This document shows positions 39,806-51,341 of a stretch of DNA of 64,000 bases, piece by piece. The notes beneath the pieces are model-generated. The model was not told where the DNA came from and searched no databases. It saw nothing but the letters and a program-made list of their open reading frames with translations. Positions within the stretch are counted from its first letter, which is position 1. The number at the start of each line of letters is the position of its first letter. The position numbers were made by a program, and so were the translations under genes. This stretch comes from DATCJA01 sp963814955 (GTDB lineage: Bacteria; Acidobacteriota; Vicinamibacteria; Vicinamibacterales; UBA2999): contig CAWFEX010000003.1 in NCBI GenBank assembly GCA_963814955.1, positions 1-64,000 on the forward strand, written 5' to 3'.

Positions 39806-40671
39806 GTCCTTGCCGGCGGCACCGACCTCTGCTGGCCGACCTCAAGTTCGCCTCCCTTTCTCACGCCCCGGATGTCGTGATCGACATCTCGCGCGCAGAC
39901 GACCTGAAATACATTTCGATGACCGACGAAGGTCTTCGGATCGGCGCGCTCGTGACGCACACGGAGATCATGCGCTCGCCGATCATCCGCGACCTGTTTC
40001 CCGCCCTGGTCGACGCAGCCCACACAATTGGCGCCGTGCAGACCCGGAACCTGGGCACGCTCGGAGGAAATCTCGTGACGGCGGTGCCGTCGGTGGACAG
40101 CGGCCCCACCCTTGTCGCGCTCGACGCGCAGGTCACGCTGCTCGGCTCCGGCGGTCAGCGTGAGATGCCGCTCGCCGAGTTCTTCGTCGGACCTCGCAAG
40201 ACCGCGCTCAAATCGGACGAACTGCTCACGGAAATCCGTATCCCAAAAGAGAGCGTCGGCAAGCCCACGCATTTCCTGAAGTTCGGGCTGCGCAAGGGAC
40301 AGGCGCTGGCGCTCGTCAACGTGGCGGCAAGTCTGTGGGTCGATTGGGACAAGCGGACGTTCGTCGCGCCGCGTGTCGCGCTTGGCGCTGTCGCGCCCAA
40401 GGTCATTCACGCTACCAGCGCTGAGAGCTTTCTTGACGGCCGCGAGATCACGCCGGACGCGATGGCCGAGGCCGGCCGCCTTGCGGTGGGAGACGCCAAG
40501 CCGATCAGCGACATGCGAGCCTCAGCTGAGTATCGTCGCGACCTGATTGCTGTGCTGACGAAGCGTGCGCTTGAAGGGGCATTCGAGCTCGCCCGAGTGC
40601 GCCAGGCAGCAGGCAACGGGACGGGCTCCGGCGCGGTGCGCGATGGCAGGGGGACGAAGGAGAAAAAATGA
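39806..40671 (+). pseudogene. FAD-binding subunit of a molybdenum hydroxylase, 5'-truncated (NdhF/CoxM-like)
   Basis: The family signature VLAGGTDL (39806-39829), which normally lies about 30-40 residues into the protein, is the first recognisable part; no start codon or N-terminus precedes it. A missing C at about 39830 shifts the frame before LADLKFA. From GTG 39877 the frame is intact (IGAVQTRNLGTLGGNLVTA is the second FAD motif) to TGA 40669-40671, which overlaps the ATG of the FeS gene. The subunit passes electrons from the FeS clusters to FAD. Its join to receptor C looks like a deletion or an assembly chimera. If a GTG at 39877 is used, the product would lack the first FAD motif. Confidence 0.82.
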
Positions 40672-41156
40672 CGAAGGTCACGTTGACCGTCAACGGTGAG
40701 ACGCGATCGGCGGCGGTGCCGCCGGAAATGACCCTGCTCCGACTTCTGCGCGAAGAGTTCAGTCTCACCGGCTCCAAGCTCGGGTGTGACGTCGGCGACT
40801 GCGGCGCGTGCACGGTGCTGGTCGATGGCAAAGCCGTCAACTCGTGCCTGATGCTCGCCGGACAGGCCGACGGTCGCGACGTGGTCACCATCGAAGGGCT
40901 TGCCACGATGGAGCGGCTGCATCCGATCCAGAAGGCTTTCGAGGATAAAGGGTCGCTTCAGTGCGGCTTCTGCGGACCGGGTGTCATCATGTCGGCGAAG
41001 GCTCTGCTCGACGAAAACCCGGATCCAAGCGAAGAGGAAATTCGGGATGCCTTGGCCGGCAATCTGTGCCGGTGTACTGGTTACTCGAAAATGATCGAGG
41101 CGATTCAGACCGTCGCGCGCCTCGATCGCGGTCAGCCGGCAACGAAGTCCGCCTAG
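40668..41156 (+). CDS. 2Fe-2S subunit of a molybdenum hydroxylase (NdhS/CoxS-like)
   Basis: A 162-residue protein with both iron-sulfur clusters of the xanthine dehydrogenase family: plant-type ligands C40, C45, C48 and C60, and the second cluster with C99, C102, C134 and C136. It transfers electrons from the molybdenum site to the FAD subunit. Its ATG overlaps the stop of the FAD gene (ATGA), and the large-subunit gene begins 14 bp downstream, so the set is one operon. The length and motifs are complete and the frame is intact. Confidence 0.95.
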   Translation: MTKVTLTVNGETRSAAVPPEMTLLRLLREEFSLTGSKLGCDVGDCGACTVLVDGKAVNSCLMLAGQADGRDVVTIEGLATMERLHPIQKAFEDKGSLQCGFCGPGVIMSAKALLDENPDPSEEEIRDALAGNLCRCTGYSKMIEAIQTVARLDRGQPATKSA

Positions 41157-41170
41157 GGGACGTACCCAGC

Positions 41171-42570
41171 ATGGACAAAAAATCAGCCATCGTCGAAACC
41201 GAAACTGCAGTCGAGGGCTCACGCTCGGTCATCGACCTGCTGCGCGCTCCCGCCGCGGCGCCGCTCGCGCCGCTGCCTCTCGAAGTTCTGGTTCCTGAGG
41301 CCAAGCAGCAGACCCCCGCGGTTGGCCAGCGCGCCACCAGGCCCGACTGCCGTCTCCATGGCCTCGGGCAGACCAAGTACATCGACGATTTCTATCTGCC
41401 GGGGATGCTCTACGCCAAGATCAAGAGGGCAGGCATCGCGTCGGCGCGCATCATCAGCATCGACACGAAAGAAGCGGAGGCGATGCCGGGCGTCGTGGCC
41501 GTGCTGACGGGTCGCGACGTCCCTGCAACTCGTTCGGGCCGTCGCTCAAGGATCAGCCGGTGCTGGCCGATACCCGGGTCTTTCATGCCGGGGACGGCGT
41601 CGCGGCGGTCGCAGCCGTAACCGAGCAGATTGCCACGGAAGCTCTCGAGAAGATCAAGGTCGAGTACGAACCGATCCCGCCGGTGCTCGATGCGCTGAAG
41701 TCATTGCAGCTCGAAACGCCGGGCGTGCACGCGCCCAATCCGAATGTCTACTGGCACAAGGTCATCAAGAAAGGTGACATCGAGAAGGGGTTCGCGGAGT
41801 CGTACCGGGTCTTCGAAGCAACCTTTCGTACCCAGATGGTCGAGCACGTCCCGCTCGAGCCCCACTCGTCGCTGGCGACGTGGGACGCAAACGGCCGCGT
41901 GACGATCTATTCGACATTGGGGCGGATCACACTCGGCCGCGCCGACCTCTCGCGGACGCTTGGCGTTCCCATGAGCCGGATCCGCGTCATTGCTACAGTC
42001 GTCGGGGGCAACTTCGGCGGCAAGAATGAAATCACGACCGAGCCCGTCGTCGCGTTGCTGGCAAAGAAAACGGGGCGCCCGGTCAAGTGCACGTTCACGC
42101 GTCCGGAGGAATTCACCTCGTCCACGACACGTCACCCGCTCATCATGGATTACAAGACGGGCATGTCGAAGCAGGGCAAGATTCTGGCGCGCCAGATCCG
42201 CCTCGTGCTCGACGGCGGCGCGTATTGTTCGTGGAGCGAGACCACGCTCGGCAAAGCGTGCATTCTGTCGGCCGGTCCGTACGAGATCGAGAATCTTCAC
42301 GCAGAAGCCTTCGTCGTCTACACCAACAAGACGATGACCGGTGCGATGCGGGGATTCGGCGCGCCGCAGGTCTGCTTCGCCTATGAGTCACACATGGACG
42401 ATATGGCCAAGGCGCTCGGCATCGACCCGCTCGAAATCAGGCTCCTCAATACACTGAAGGAAGGTTCGCTCAGCCCCACCAGCCAGGTGCTCCACAGCGT
42501 CGTCGTAGCCGACACGCTGAAGCAGGCGGCGGAGCGCTTCGGCTGGAACGGAAACGGGTCGAAGTCATGA
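41171..42570 (+). CDS. molybdopterin-binding subunit, first part (NdhL-like, one frameshift)
   Basis: From ATG 41171 (MDKKSAIVETE) the frame runs to about 41521, where one C is missing from a C run. Restoring it gives DVPCNSFGPSLKDQPVLADT and an open frame to TGA 42568-42570. The product, about 466 residues, has the Mo-cofactor blocks VVGGNFGGKNEI and MTGAMRGFGAPQVCFAYE. It ends with NGNGSKS at an ATGA overlap with the second part. In most relatives the two parts are one polypeptide. A natural split at this place, with genes in the order F-S-L-M, is known for nicotinate dehydrogenase of Eubacterium barkeri, with subunits near 50 and 37 kDa as here. Confidence 0.8.
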
Positions 42571-43583
42571 AGAAGCGCGGACGCGGCATCGCCTGCATGT
42601 GGTATCCGATCGGGTTCACCGTCGCGGCCAATCCAAGCGCTGCGGTGGTCAAGGTCAACGAGGACGGCACGGCCACGCTGCTCACGGGGACGGTGGAAAC
42701 GGGGCAGGGTTCGCTGACCATCCTGGCCCAGATCGTGGCCGAGGAGCTCGGGATCGCGACAGACAGCGTCCATGTGGTTTCGGCCGACACTGACACGACG
42801 CCGATGGACACCGGCGCGATCGCGAGCCGGACGACCTATGTCACCGGGAACGCTGCCCGGCTGGCCGCTGCCAAGGCCAAGGAGATTCTTTTCGAGGTCG
42901 CTGCGCCGATGCTCGGCGTGAAGCCGCACCAGCTCGAAGTCGGCGACTACAAAATTCGGGTCAAAGGATTCCCGCAGCGCAACATCCACATCGGCGACGT
43001 GGCCGACCGGGCGCGCGGCGTCAACGGCCAGCCGCCGCTCGGCAGCGCCAGCTTCAATCCGGCGACCGTTGCCCTGGATCCCGAAACGGGCCAGGGTGTG
43101 CCGTTTGCCACCTACGTCTACGCCACCCAGATCGCCGAAGTGGACGTGGACGAAGAGACCGGAGACGTCGAAGTGCTGCGGATTGTCGCCTCGCACGATT
43201 GCGGGACGCCAATCAACCCGATGCTCGTGGAAGGGCAGGTCGAGGGCGGTATCTCGATGGGCGTCGGCTTCGCGCTGCAGGAGGAGATGCTGTTCGATTC
43301 GCAGGGCCGGCTCCTCAATCCCAACCTCACCAACTACATCATGCCCACCTCGCTCGACATGCCGAAGGTCGAGGTGGACATCGTCGACAGCTACGACCCC
43401 ACCGGCCCGTTCGGAGCCAAGGGCGTGGGAGAGCCGACGTGCGTGGCGACGGCGGCAGCCATTCTCAACGCCATCCACGACGCGGTCGGCGTCCGGATCA
43501 CCTCGTTGCCGGCCACCGCCGAAAAGGTGCACGCGGCGATCAAGGCCAAACAGGCGCAAGAAACTCGACAGCTGACGGCCTGA
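42567..43583 (+). CDS. molybdopterin-binding subunit, second part (NdhM-like)
   Basis: A 338-residue protein starting at ATG 42567, which overlaps the stop of the preceding gene. It has the C-terminal molybdenum-hydroxylase blocks: LTGTVETGQGSLTILAQIVAEE, TGAIASRTTYVTGNA, and FGAKGVGEPTCVATAAAI with the catalytic Glu of the GVGE motif. This half supplies the active-site base. It is either a genuine separate subunit (as in NdhM) or the end of one large subunit cut by a frameshift. The frame is intact. Confidence 0.85.
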   Translation: MKKRGRGIACMWYPIGFTVAANPSAAVVKVNEDGTATLLTGTVETGQGSLTILAQIVAEELGIATDSVHVVSADTDTTPMDTGAIASRTTYVTGNAARLAAAKAKEILFEVAAPMLGVKPHQLEVGDYKIRVKGFPQRNIHIGDVADRARGVNGQPPLGSASFNPATVALDPETGQGVPFATYVYATQIAEVDVDEETGDVEVLRIVASHDCGTPINPMLVEGQVEGGISMGVGFALQEEMLFDSQGRLLNPNLTNYIMPTSLDMPKVEVDIVDSYDPTGPFGAKGVGEPTCVATAAAILNAIHDAVGVRITSLPATAEKVHAAIKAKQAQETRQLTA

Positions 43584-43719
43584 AGAGGTCGCAGTACAAG
43601 GCGCAAGTCGTGCCTTTGACCCGGCTGGCCCTGTCCGGCCTGCCCTTGACAGGGCGGCGCAACCCGCCGTAACGTCCGCGTAAATCACACCGTTTCTTCT
43701 TTTCTGCAGGAGGCCATTC

Positions 43720-46656
43720 ATGGTCGCTGGTTTGCGGGTTTTGCTCGTCGGCGTGCTCTCGGTGATCGTCACTGTCATCCCTGCCGCGGCCCAACAGCGC
43801 GGCTCAATCAGCGGCAGGGCCCTCGATGCCGGTGGCCTGGTGCTTCCAGGCGCCACCGTAACCGTCACCGAACAAAACACGGGTTTCACCCGTGAGGTGG
43901 TCACGGCCGAGAACGGCGCGTATCTGGTGGCGAACCTCGATCCCGGCGTTTACACAGTTGCCGTCGAGCTGTCCGGCTTCGCGGGGATGAAGCGCACGGA
44001 TCTCACACTGACCGCCGGTGCGGCTATTACGTTGGATGTGACGCTGCAGGTGGCAGGCCTTCAAGAGCAGGTCGTGGTCACCGCAGAGGTGCCGTTGGTC
44101 CAGACCTCGAGCAACCAGATCGGCGGCGCCCTGTCGAGCAACGAAATCGAGGATATTCCTGCGAACTTCCGCAACATCAATGCATTGACACAGCTCGTGC
44201 CGGGCATCACGCCGAATCCCGCCGCATCGACGTTCGAAGGGGGGCAGGTCGTCGCGAACGGGACGCCGTCGCAGCAGAATGTCTACCTGATCGACGGCAT
44301 GTACAACAACGACGACCGGCTGGGCGGCAGCCAGGCGACGCAGGTTCGCATGGTGCTCGACAACATCGACGAGTACCAGGTGCTGACGAACCAGTACAGC
44401 TCCGAGTTCGGAGGGGGCGCCGGGGCGATCATCAACATGATTACGCGTGGCGGCACCAATGAACTGCACGGGCGCGCGTATTCTTACTTCCGCGACGACC
44501 GGTTCAACGCCCGCAATGCTTTCCTGCCTGCGGGTCGGCCAAAACCCGACGAAATGACGCGACAATTCGGATTTTCGGTGGGCGGTCCGGTCATCCGCAA
44601 TCGGGCGCACTTTTTCTTCTCAATGGAAAAGGACCACGAGGACATTGCGGGACCGAAGCGGTTTCCCGCGGCGGCAGCGCCGCTGGCCCGCGACATGGTG
44701 GGGACATTCACGGTGCGCGCGACCAATTACTTCGGGAGGGGGGACGTCCAGATCAACCCAGCAACATGCTGAATGTGCGCTGGCTGCTGAAACGGCGCCG
44801 ACCAAAGGCGAGGGCTTCAATACGAACAACGAGACCACCGACTCCCAACAGTGGGAAAGCGACTGGGATCACCTCTCTGAGCGGCACGTATACTGCGCTT
44901 TTCGAGTAGCCGCGCGTCGAACGTCATCCGCCCCGGCCGCATAGGCGAGGAGCTGGCACTGGAGCCCAGGCGTTTTTCAGCGAAGATGTCGAGCAGATCG
45001 GGTTCGCGGGCGCGCAGTCCGTTCTCGATCGGACAGCGGAACGTCCATCCGAGTTACATCACCGGCAAGGGCGGGACCGGCGCGAACACCGTCATTCGCA
45101 CCTACGTGCTCGATGAATCGTTCAGCTACTTCCTGCCCGGCTTGGGGCGGTTCGATCATACGTTCAAGGCGGGCGGCGGCCTCAGCCTCAACCAGATGCC
45201 TCCCCGGACGATGATGGATTCAGGGGTATTTACGTTCAGCGGCCGACGCGCCGTAAACCCGCGATTGCGTCCACACATCCCGTCCAGTTCGACGTGCTCG
45301 TCGGCCCGCCCGATCCGTTCGGCTATGCGATCACGTCGAAGGATCGCGGCACTACTGTTCGCGAAGACAAGTGGCAGTTGAACGATCAGCTGACGCTGAA
45401 CCTCGGCCTTCGCTACGACCACCAGAAGCACACGCCGGGGAGCAAAGACGACGTTGCGCCGCGCGCCGGGTTTGCGTGGAACGTCGGGGGCACCGGAAAC
45501 ACCGTGATTCGCGGCGGAGTCGGGAAATTCTACACATACGTGCCGGTGACCCTCGACCTCAACCTGCAGCAGAACGGGATCCGAACGCTCTTTCCGACCA
45601 TCACCATCACCACGGCCACCGACACGTGCAACTGCGTGCTCAGGCCGGACATGATCAGCGATTCGGAGGGGAATCCCGGCGTTGCCCAGCTCAGTGCCGC
45701 CGCCCAAGCCGACCTCGAATCGCGGCGTGACGCCGTTCTGGCCGGCAGCCAGTTCAATCGAAACGTCTGGCTGGACACCGACGATCGGCAGCTGCCCTAC
45801 ACGTGGTCATGGAGCGTCGGCGTCAACCAGCAGCTGTTCGCGAACGCCGCGGCGGCCGTCGACTACGTCGCCAACGTGTCGCGCGACCAGGTGGGCGTCA
45901 TCGACATCAACGAGCCGGTCAACGGCGTCAGACCGGGCGTGAACGTCTTCGATCCGACCGGGAGCCTGATTCCGGCAGAGGCACGCTCCACGCCGTTCCT
46001 GCGTGTGCTGCAGGTGCAGACGAGTCCGACTCTTCGACGGCGACTACAGCTCGCTTCAGTTCTCGTTCGTGCGGCGGATGGCGAATCGATGGAGCGGACG
46101 CGTCGCCTACACAATGCAGGAGAGCAACTTCGTCGGACTCGGAAATCCCGACGCCAGCCGCGTGTGGCTGGACAACGATCCGCGTGCCGACTACGGCCAC
46201 TTCGCGTCGGACCGGACCCATGTGCTGGCGGCCAGCGGAACCGTCAACATCTGGCGCAGCCTGAACGTGGCGACGGTCGTCAGCGCGATCTCCGGCGCGC
46301 CGGTCAACGAAACCGTTGGCCGCGATGTGAACGTCGATGCCGACAATACCGACCGGCCGATTCGGGGAGGGACGATGCTGACCATGCCGATTCGTTCGGA
46401 GGTCGATTCGCAAGGCCGGGCGGTGATCAACGGTCTCGAGGGGCCGGGATCGTTCCTGATCGACATGTCGTTCAGGTACCAAATCCCGCTGGGACGCGGG
46501 CTCGAGAGCCTGGATCTCTTCTACGACATCTTCAATCTGATCAACCGTGAGAACCTCGTTGCGCCGATCGGCAACCGGGCGTCGGCGGTCTTCATGGTTC
46601 CGACGGCGGCGCAGTTCCCGCGGCAGATGCAGTTCGGCATCCGCGTGCGCTTCTAG
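43720..46656 (+). pseudogene. Oar-like TonB-dependent receptor D, frameshifted
   Basis: CAGGAGG precedes ATG 43720; signal peptide VTVIPAAAQQ, carboxypeptidase-regulatory domain (GSISGRALDAGGLVLPGATVTV), plug (NVYLIDGMYNNDDR, then IDEYQVLTNQYSSEFGGG) and barrel follow in one frame to about 44760. Frame changes then occur near 44765, 44800, 44930, 45245 and 46020. The last segment is intact and ends FGIRVRF at TAG 46654-46656. With corrections the protein would be about 975 residues. The first third is undamaged, unlike receptors B and C. It may import a substrate for the neighbouring hydroxylase; that link is positional only. Confidence 0.75.
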
Positions 46657-46665
46657 AAGTGAACA

Positions 46666-46691
46666 GGCGGGGCCTAAAGGCCCCGCCCTAC
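46666..46691 (-). repeat. REP-like palindrome (GGCGGGGCC family)
   Basis: GGCGGGGCC-TAAA-GGCCCCGCC-CTAC; on the other strand it begins GTAG. It starts 10 bp after the receptor D stop codon. Confidence 0.85.
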
Positions 46692-46728
46692 ATTTTGCTT
46701 GGCGATCGACATTTCGACGGGCCAGCTA

Positions 46729-46797
46729 GAGGCACGGAGACACGGAGAACGAGCAGTTAGCCCAAGAAACTCCGTGTCTCCGCGTCTCCGTGGCTCT
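46729..46797. repeat. low-complexity inverted repeat (CACGGAGA type)
   Basis: GAGGCACGGAGACACGGAGA is faced by CTCCGTGTCTCCGCGTCTCC and GTGGCTC around a 25-bp centre. It matches the element at 26791-26857 in word content and layout. Confidence 0.85.
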
Positions 46798-46847
46798 TCT
46801 CATCTCTGTACCCTCGGCGGCGTCGTGTTGCGAAAGGAGCCTGACAA

Positions 46848-49807
46848 ATGCGAACGGCGGTATTCGGGGCCATCCTTCTGGTGTCTCTGGCTGCACCCCC
46901 TTATCTCGCCGCGCAGGGCGGCGACGGAAGCCTTCGTGGAACCGTCAGAGATGAACAGGGCGGCGCCATTCCGGGTGTGACGGTGACGGCGACGAGCCCG
47001 GCGCTGATCAGCCCCGGCGGTAGCTGTGAGCTGAAAGCGATGGCACATACCGGCTCGTGAACCTGCCGCCTGGAACCTACACAGTCCAGGCCGAGCTTCA
47101 GGGCTTCACGACGTTCAGGCGCGAGGGCGTGTTGCTGCGCGCTGCCGCGAACTTTCAGGTCGACGTCACGATGGGCCTCGGCGCCGTGCAGGAAACGATC
47201 ACGGTCGTCTGGCGATTCGCCGATGCTCGAGGTGTCCAGACCGAGCAACGTTCTCAATATCGACTCCGACTTTCAGAAGCAGGTGCCGGTCGTCGAAGGC
47301 AAGTACTGGAGCGACTTCCTCGATGATGGCGCCCGGGGTGATTTCGCGTCCCCATAACGACGGAAGCGGCCGGCAGAACTATTTCGGCAACGCCGTCGAG
47401 CATCGCGACGCCGTCACGCTGATGGAAGGGCCTGTACGCGGGCAACTACAACGATTTCAACATCAACCGGACGGGCCTCAGCTCGGAAGCCATCGAGGAC
47501 ACCGAAATCAAGACCGGGGGCGTCGACGCGGCGTCTCCGATGGGCTACGGGCTCGTCATCAACATGATCAGCAAGAGCGGCGGCAATCAGTTCCGCGGCA
47601 CGGGCAGCAGCCAGTTCCAGCCCATCGAGTGGAACGCCAACAATGTGGGCGCGGGAACGGCCGCCACGCGGCAGGTCCGGCAGTACGACTTCTCAATCGG
47701 CGGGCCCGTCAAGCGGGATCGGACCTGGTTCTTCGCGGCTCTGCGGTTCACCGACAACAAGAGCGGCACGGGCCGCACGCCGGAGCTCGTGGCAACTCAC
47801 CGCGCCATCATTCCGAACGGCACGCTCGGCGACAACTCGATTCGCGGCTTCCAGCCGTGGGTCAAGGTGACTACGAAAGTCGGGGGCAACCACGACCTTG
47901 GCGTTCGTCTATCAGGCCGATCGCCTGCTTCTGAAGGTGGTCAGTGCCGAGGACTACGAGCCAGTCGAGGTGTTGTCCACCGGCGGCCCGATGTACGGCA
48001 CAAAGCTCACGCTCCGTTTGGGGCCAGTCCGTCACGATCGACACTTCTCGGCGAGCTACAACAGCAAGGGCGGCAACTCGCTCGACAGCTACAAGGGCCG
48101 GAACTTCACCGGTCCGCTGGCCGAATACCATCGTGAAGCGTTCGTCAATCAGGGCATTCTGCAGGGTTCGGGCCTGCTCGTGCGAGGCGGACAGTGGGGG
48201 TCCACGGCCTGCGACACCTGCTACGACCTCGACACCTCCTCGATTCTCATGCTGCGCGGCGACGTGACGTGGTACGCGCGCGGATGGGCCGGAACGCACG
48301 ACGTCCAGACCGGTTTCCTCGCGTTGCCCCAAAACAACTTCGACAAGAACATCGAGTACTTGAACGACGGGTTCATCTTCGAAGAGCGGCGACAGATCAA
48401 TCCCAACGATGCGTCCGTCGGCACACTGCCGTTCCACCGCCAGTACGTGATCGGCAGCCTCAGCCAGCACACCGCATCCGGCCGCGACCGCGACATCGGC
48501 GTGTACGCTGCAGGACACGTGGAAACCAACCTCACGCATGACGGCGACGGTCGGACTGCGCGTCGATTTCGTGCGCCGGTACGACGCGCTGCGGGATCTG
48601 GTCCGGCAGAACAGCACCGAGATCGCGCCCCGCCTCGGGTTCTCCTATCTGCTGACCGAGGACGCCAAGAACGTGCTGCGAGGCAGCTACGTCCGCATCC
48701 ATCAGCAGTTGATGGGGACACGGCATCCCGTGGCGGCATTCGGCGGCGACGATGCGGCAGGCCTTCGCGACGAGTACGACGCCAATGGTGACGGCGTGTT
48801 CGAGACGGTCATCGTGGCACCGCCGAGGGCGGCGACGATTTCAACGCAGCAGTTCGACCCCGAGCTGCACCAGCCGCTGTTCGACGAATTCACGCTCGGC
48901 TTCAGACGCCAGTTCCCTGGGCCAGACGAGCGTCGACATCGCCGGCATCGTGAAGATCAACAAGGAGCAGTACGCGCAGGTCGACATCAACGGCATCTAC
49001 CCGACCGGTCCCGAAGCTGCCGTTTGGCGGATTCGGTCGTGTGGATCCGAACAGCGGTCTGCTGTATCGCGTGACGAACAATACGTGGAGCCAGACGGAC
49101 TATCGTGCCCTTCAGATCACCATTGCCAAGAATCTGACGCAAGGCTTCCAGTTCCTCGGGACGATTCATCGTCAATGGCAGCACCTGACGGGCACGTGGA
49201 ATCCGACCGATCCGGCGCTGCTTCATCCAGCCGGATGCGTTTCCGAACAACCGGCTCCTGTGGCGGACCGACGGGATGCAGGACCAGAACAGCCTCGCGA
49301 CCGGCAACACGCTGTCGAACAATCCGATGTGGAATCCGTACCTCGATTCGCCTGTCGGCAACCTGGCGCGCGCCGGCTGCGTTCCTCGTCTCGGGCAGCT
49401 ACACCATCATGGCCGGACCGTACAGTGGACCGATCATCGATCAGTTGCCCGCCAACAGCCCGCAGCTCACGCCGTTCGGGCCCGCGACCGTGGTGTCGTC
49501 GACAGGCGTACGGCAGCCGAACCCGCTGTCGACGCGCATCCGCTTCTACTATCCGACCCGAGGCGAGGGCCAGGTGAAGGCGCCGGACATTCACACGCTG
49601 AACGTCAAGGTCGGACGGACGTTCGATGTCCGCGGCGGGCGGAATGTCGACCTCTCGGCGAACGTCTTCAATCTGCTGAACGGCGGTGACTACACGGAAT
49701 ACGCCCGGACTGGCGCCAATCGCATCTACAATCCCGCAAGCTTCCTGACCTACACGAATCCACAGACGCCGCGCGCGCTGCAGATCGAGGCCGTGGTGAG
49801 GTTCTGA
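46848..49807 (+). pseudogene. Oar-like TonB-dependent receptor E, multiply frameshifted
   Basis: AAAGGAG precedes ATG 46848, with signal peptide LLVSLAAPPYLAAQGG and regulatory domain SLRGTVRDEQGGAIPGVTVTA. Further recognisable parts are YTVQAELQGFTTFRREGV, the plug region GRQNYFGNAVE and MISKSGGNQFRGTG, and barrel strands to the end IEAVVRF at TGA 49805-49807. Frame changes are needed near 47030, 47205, 47320, 47430, 47900, 48020, 48500, 48920, 49020, 49230 and 49375. Like receptor B it is either a decayed paralogue or a poorly resolved sequence. The next gene starts 13 bp downstream. Confidence 0.7.
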
Positions 49808-49820
49808 CGAGGAGAGCGCA

Positions 49821-51341
49821 ATGACGGAGACAACGAGGCTGACCATCTACCGGAATTGCCGCTGCGGCTGCTCGTGCCGCTTCTGGCGGTGGGCGTGTTG
49901 GCATGCGGACGGAACGGCGCCGGCGGCGCCTGCCGCGGAAGACGTCGCACGGCGGACGAGCGCGCCGAGAGCGCACAGAACGTCCGACTGGTTGGCTACA
50001 ACGACTTGCAGGGGCGCCAGTCGCTGCAGTTGGTGGCCCGTTCCGACGCTGCGAACGGGAACTGGCTGTACGTTGGCCATCAGCCTAACGATCGGCCGAA
50101 CAGTGAAGAACCCCAGATGAATTCCATCACCGGGCAGGCGGAGATCAACGGCACGTCGATCATCGATATCACCGATCCGGCCAACCCGACGACCAAGTGG
50201 CACATTCCGGGAATCCCGAGTGCGAACCACCGCGCCGTGTCCGTCGTCTACGACTACAAGCACGATTCGAGCGGCCGCGACTATCTGGTCCGCAGTTCCG
50301 ACACAGGCAAGGACTTCCGGTTCCAGATCTTCGACATCACCGATCGCGCCACCAATCCGAAGGCGATTAAGTTGGTATCGGAGATTACTGGAACACCCCC
50401 GAACTCGTGCGGGCGCGGGTGCGGTGGGCACGTTCATCATCAGGGCGCACAAGGGCTTCTGGTCGGAGGAATCGGGCTACTACTACACGGCGTCAGGAGA
50501 ACCCGGCTTCCGCAATACACTGCTGCACGTCTGGGATCTCAAGGATCCGACCACTCCGAAGTTCGTGGGACGGGCCTGGCTGCCGGGGATGAAAGATACC
50601 GAGGACAAGGCGCTCTATCAGGGACAATACGTCCACCATCCGACGCTCGACGAGGCCAACAACCGGATGTATATCGGCTTCAGGGACACAAGTGGCCAGA
50701 TGGGCGCCTGGGACATCTCGGATCCGGCGAACCCGAAGCTGGTGTGGTCGTACGACACGAAACCACCGAACCGCGGGCCGCACACGCTGACGCCGATCGT
50801 CTACAACCAGTTACCCAACTTTCATGGCGATGCGCTCCCGCGGACGTACATCTTCATGACGGACGAGGCGGCTGGCGCCGCCGACAGCGCGCCGTGCGAG
50901 AGCGGTGTGCGTGCCCGGGCGTACATGTTCGACGTCACGCACGAGACCCATCCGACACAGGTGTCCCAGTGGGAGGTGCCCGTTGGCGATTTCTGCAAGA
51001 AAGGTGGGCGCTTTGGGACGCACCAGCACGCAGAGTTCGTGAACGGACGTCTCAATCGGCACGAGAACCGGATTGCCTGGATCGCCTACTTCAACGCTGG
51101 CGTTCGGGTCCTCGATCTCTCGGATCCGTACCACCTGAGAGAAATCGGTTATTACATTCCGAAACCGACTGCGATGTCGCACCCGAGCGCTGAAGGGCAG
51201 CCGACGGCGATCCAGATCAACGACGTCACAATCGACCACCGCGAACTGGCCTACGCGACGGATCGCACGGGCGCCGGTCTTTTCGTTCTGGAATATACGG
51301 GCGCGAAGCCGGGACAGCCGAGACCGAACACGACGAATTAG
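49821..51341 (+). CDS. LVIVD-repeat secreted or lipoprotein (frameshifted)
   Basis: GAGGAGAG precedes ATG 49821. The N-terminus reads into a hydrophobic segment with a lipobox-like LLAVGVLACG after a frame change near 49855; TTG 49856 is an alternative start. The beta-propeller has LVIVD-type repeats such as GTSIIDITDPANPTTKW, WDISDPANPKLVWSYD and GVRVLDLSDPYHLREIGYY. A second frame change lies in a C run near 50395-50410. The protein ends at TAG 51339-51341. LVIVD proteins are extracellular propellers of unknown chemistry. It follows receptor E by 13 bp, so the two may be a receptor-lipoprotein pair. Confidence 0.72.

Noticed and set aside
42568..42570. TGA between the two Mo-subunit frames as a Sec codon
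   Set aside because: The frame after this TGA does not continue the protein; the continuation is in the overlapping frame, so it is a gene overlap or frameshift.
42381..43904. 507-residue minus-strand open frame over the second Mo subunit
   Set aside because: Shadow; the plus strand encodes the conserved GVGE and GQGS motifs.
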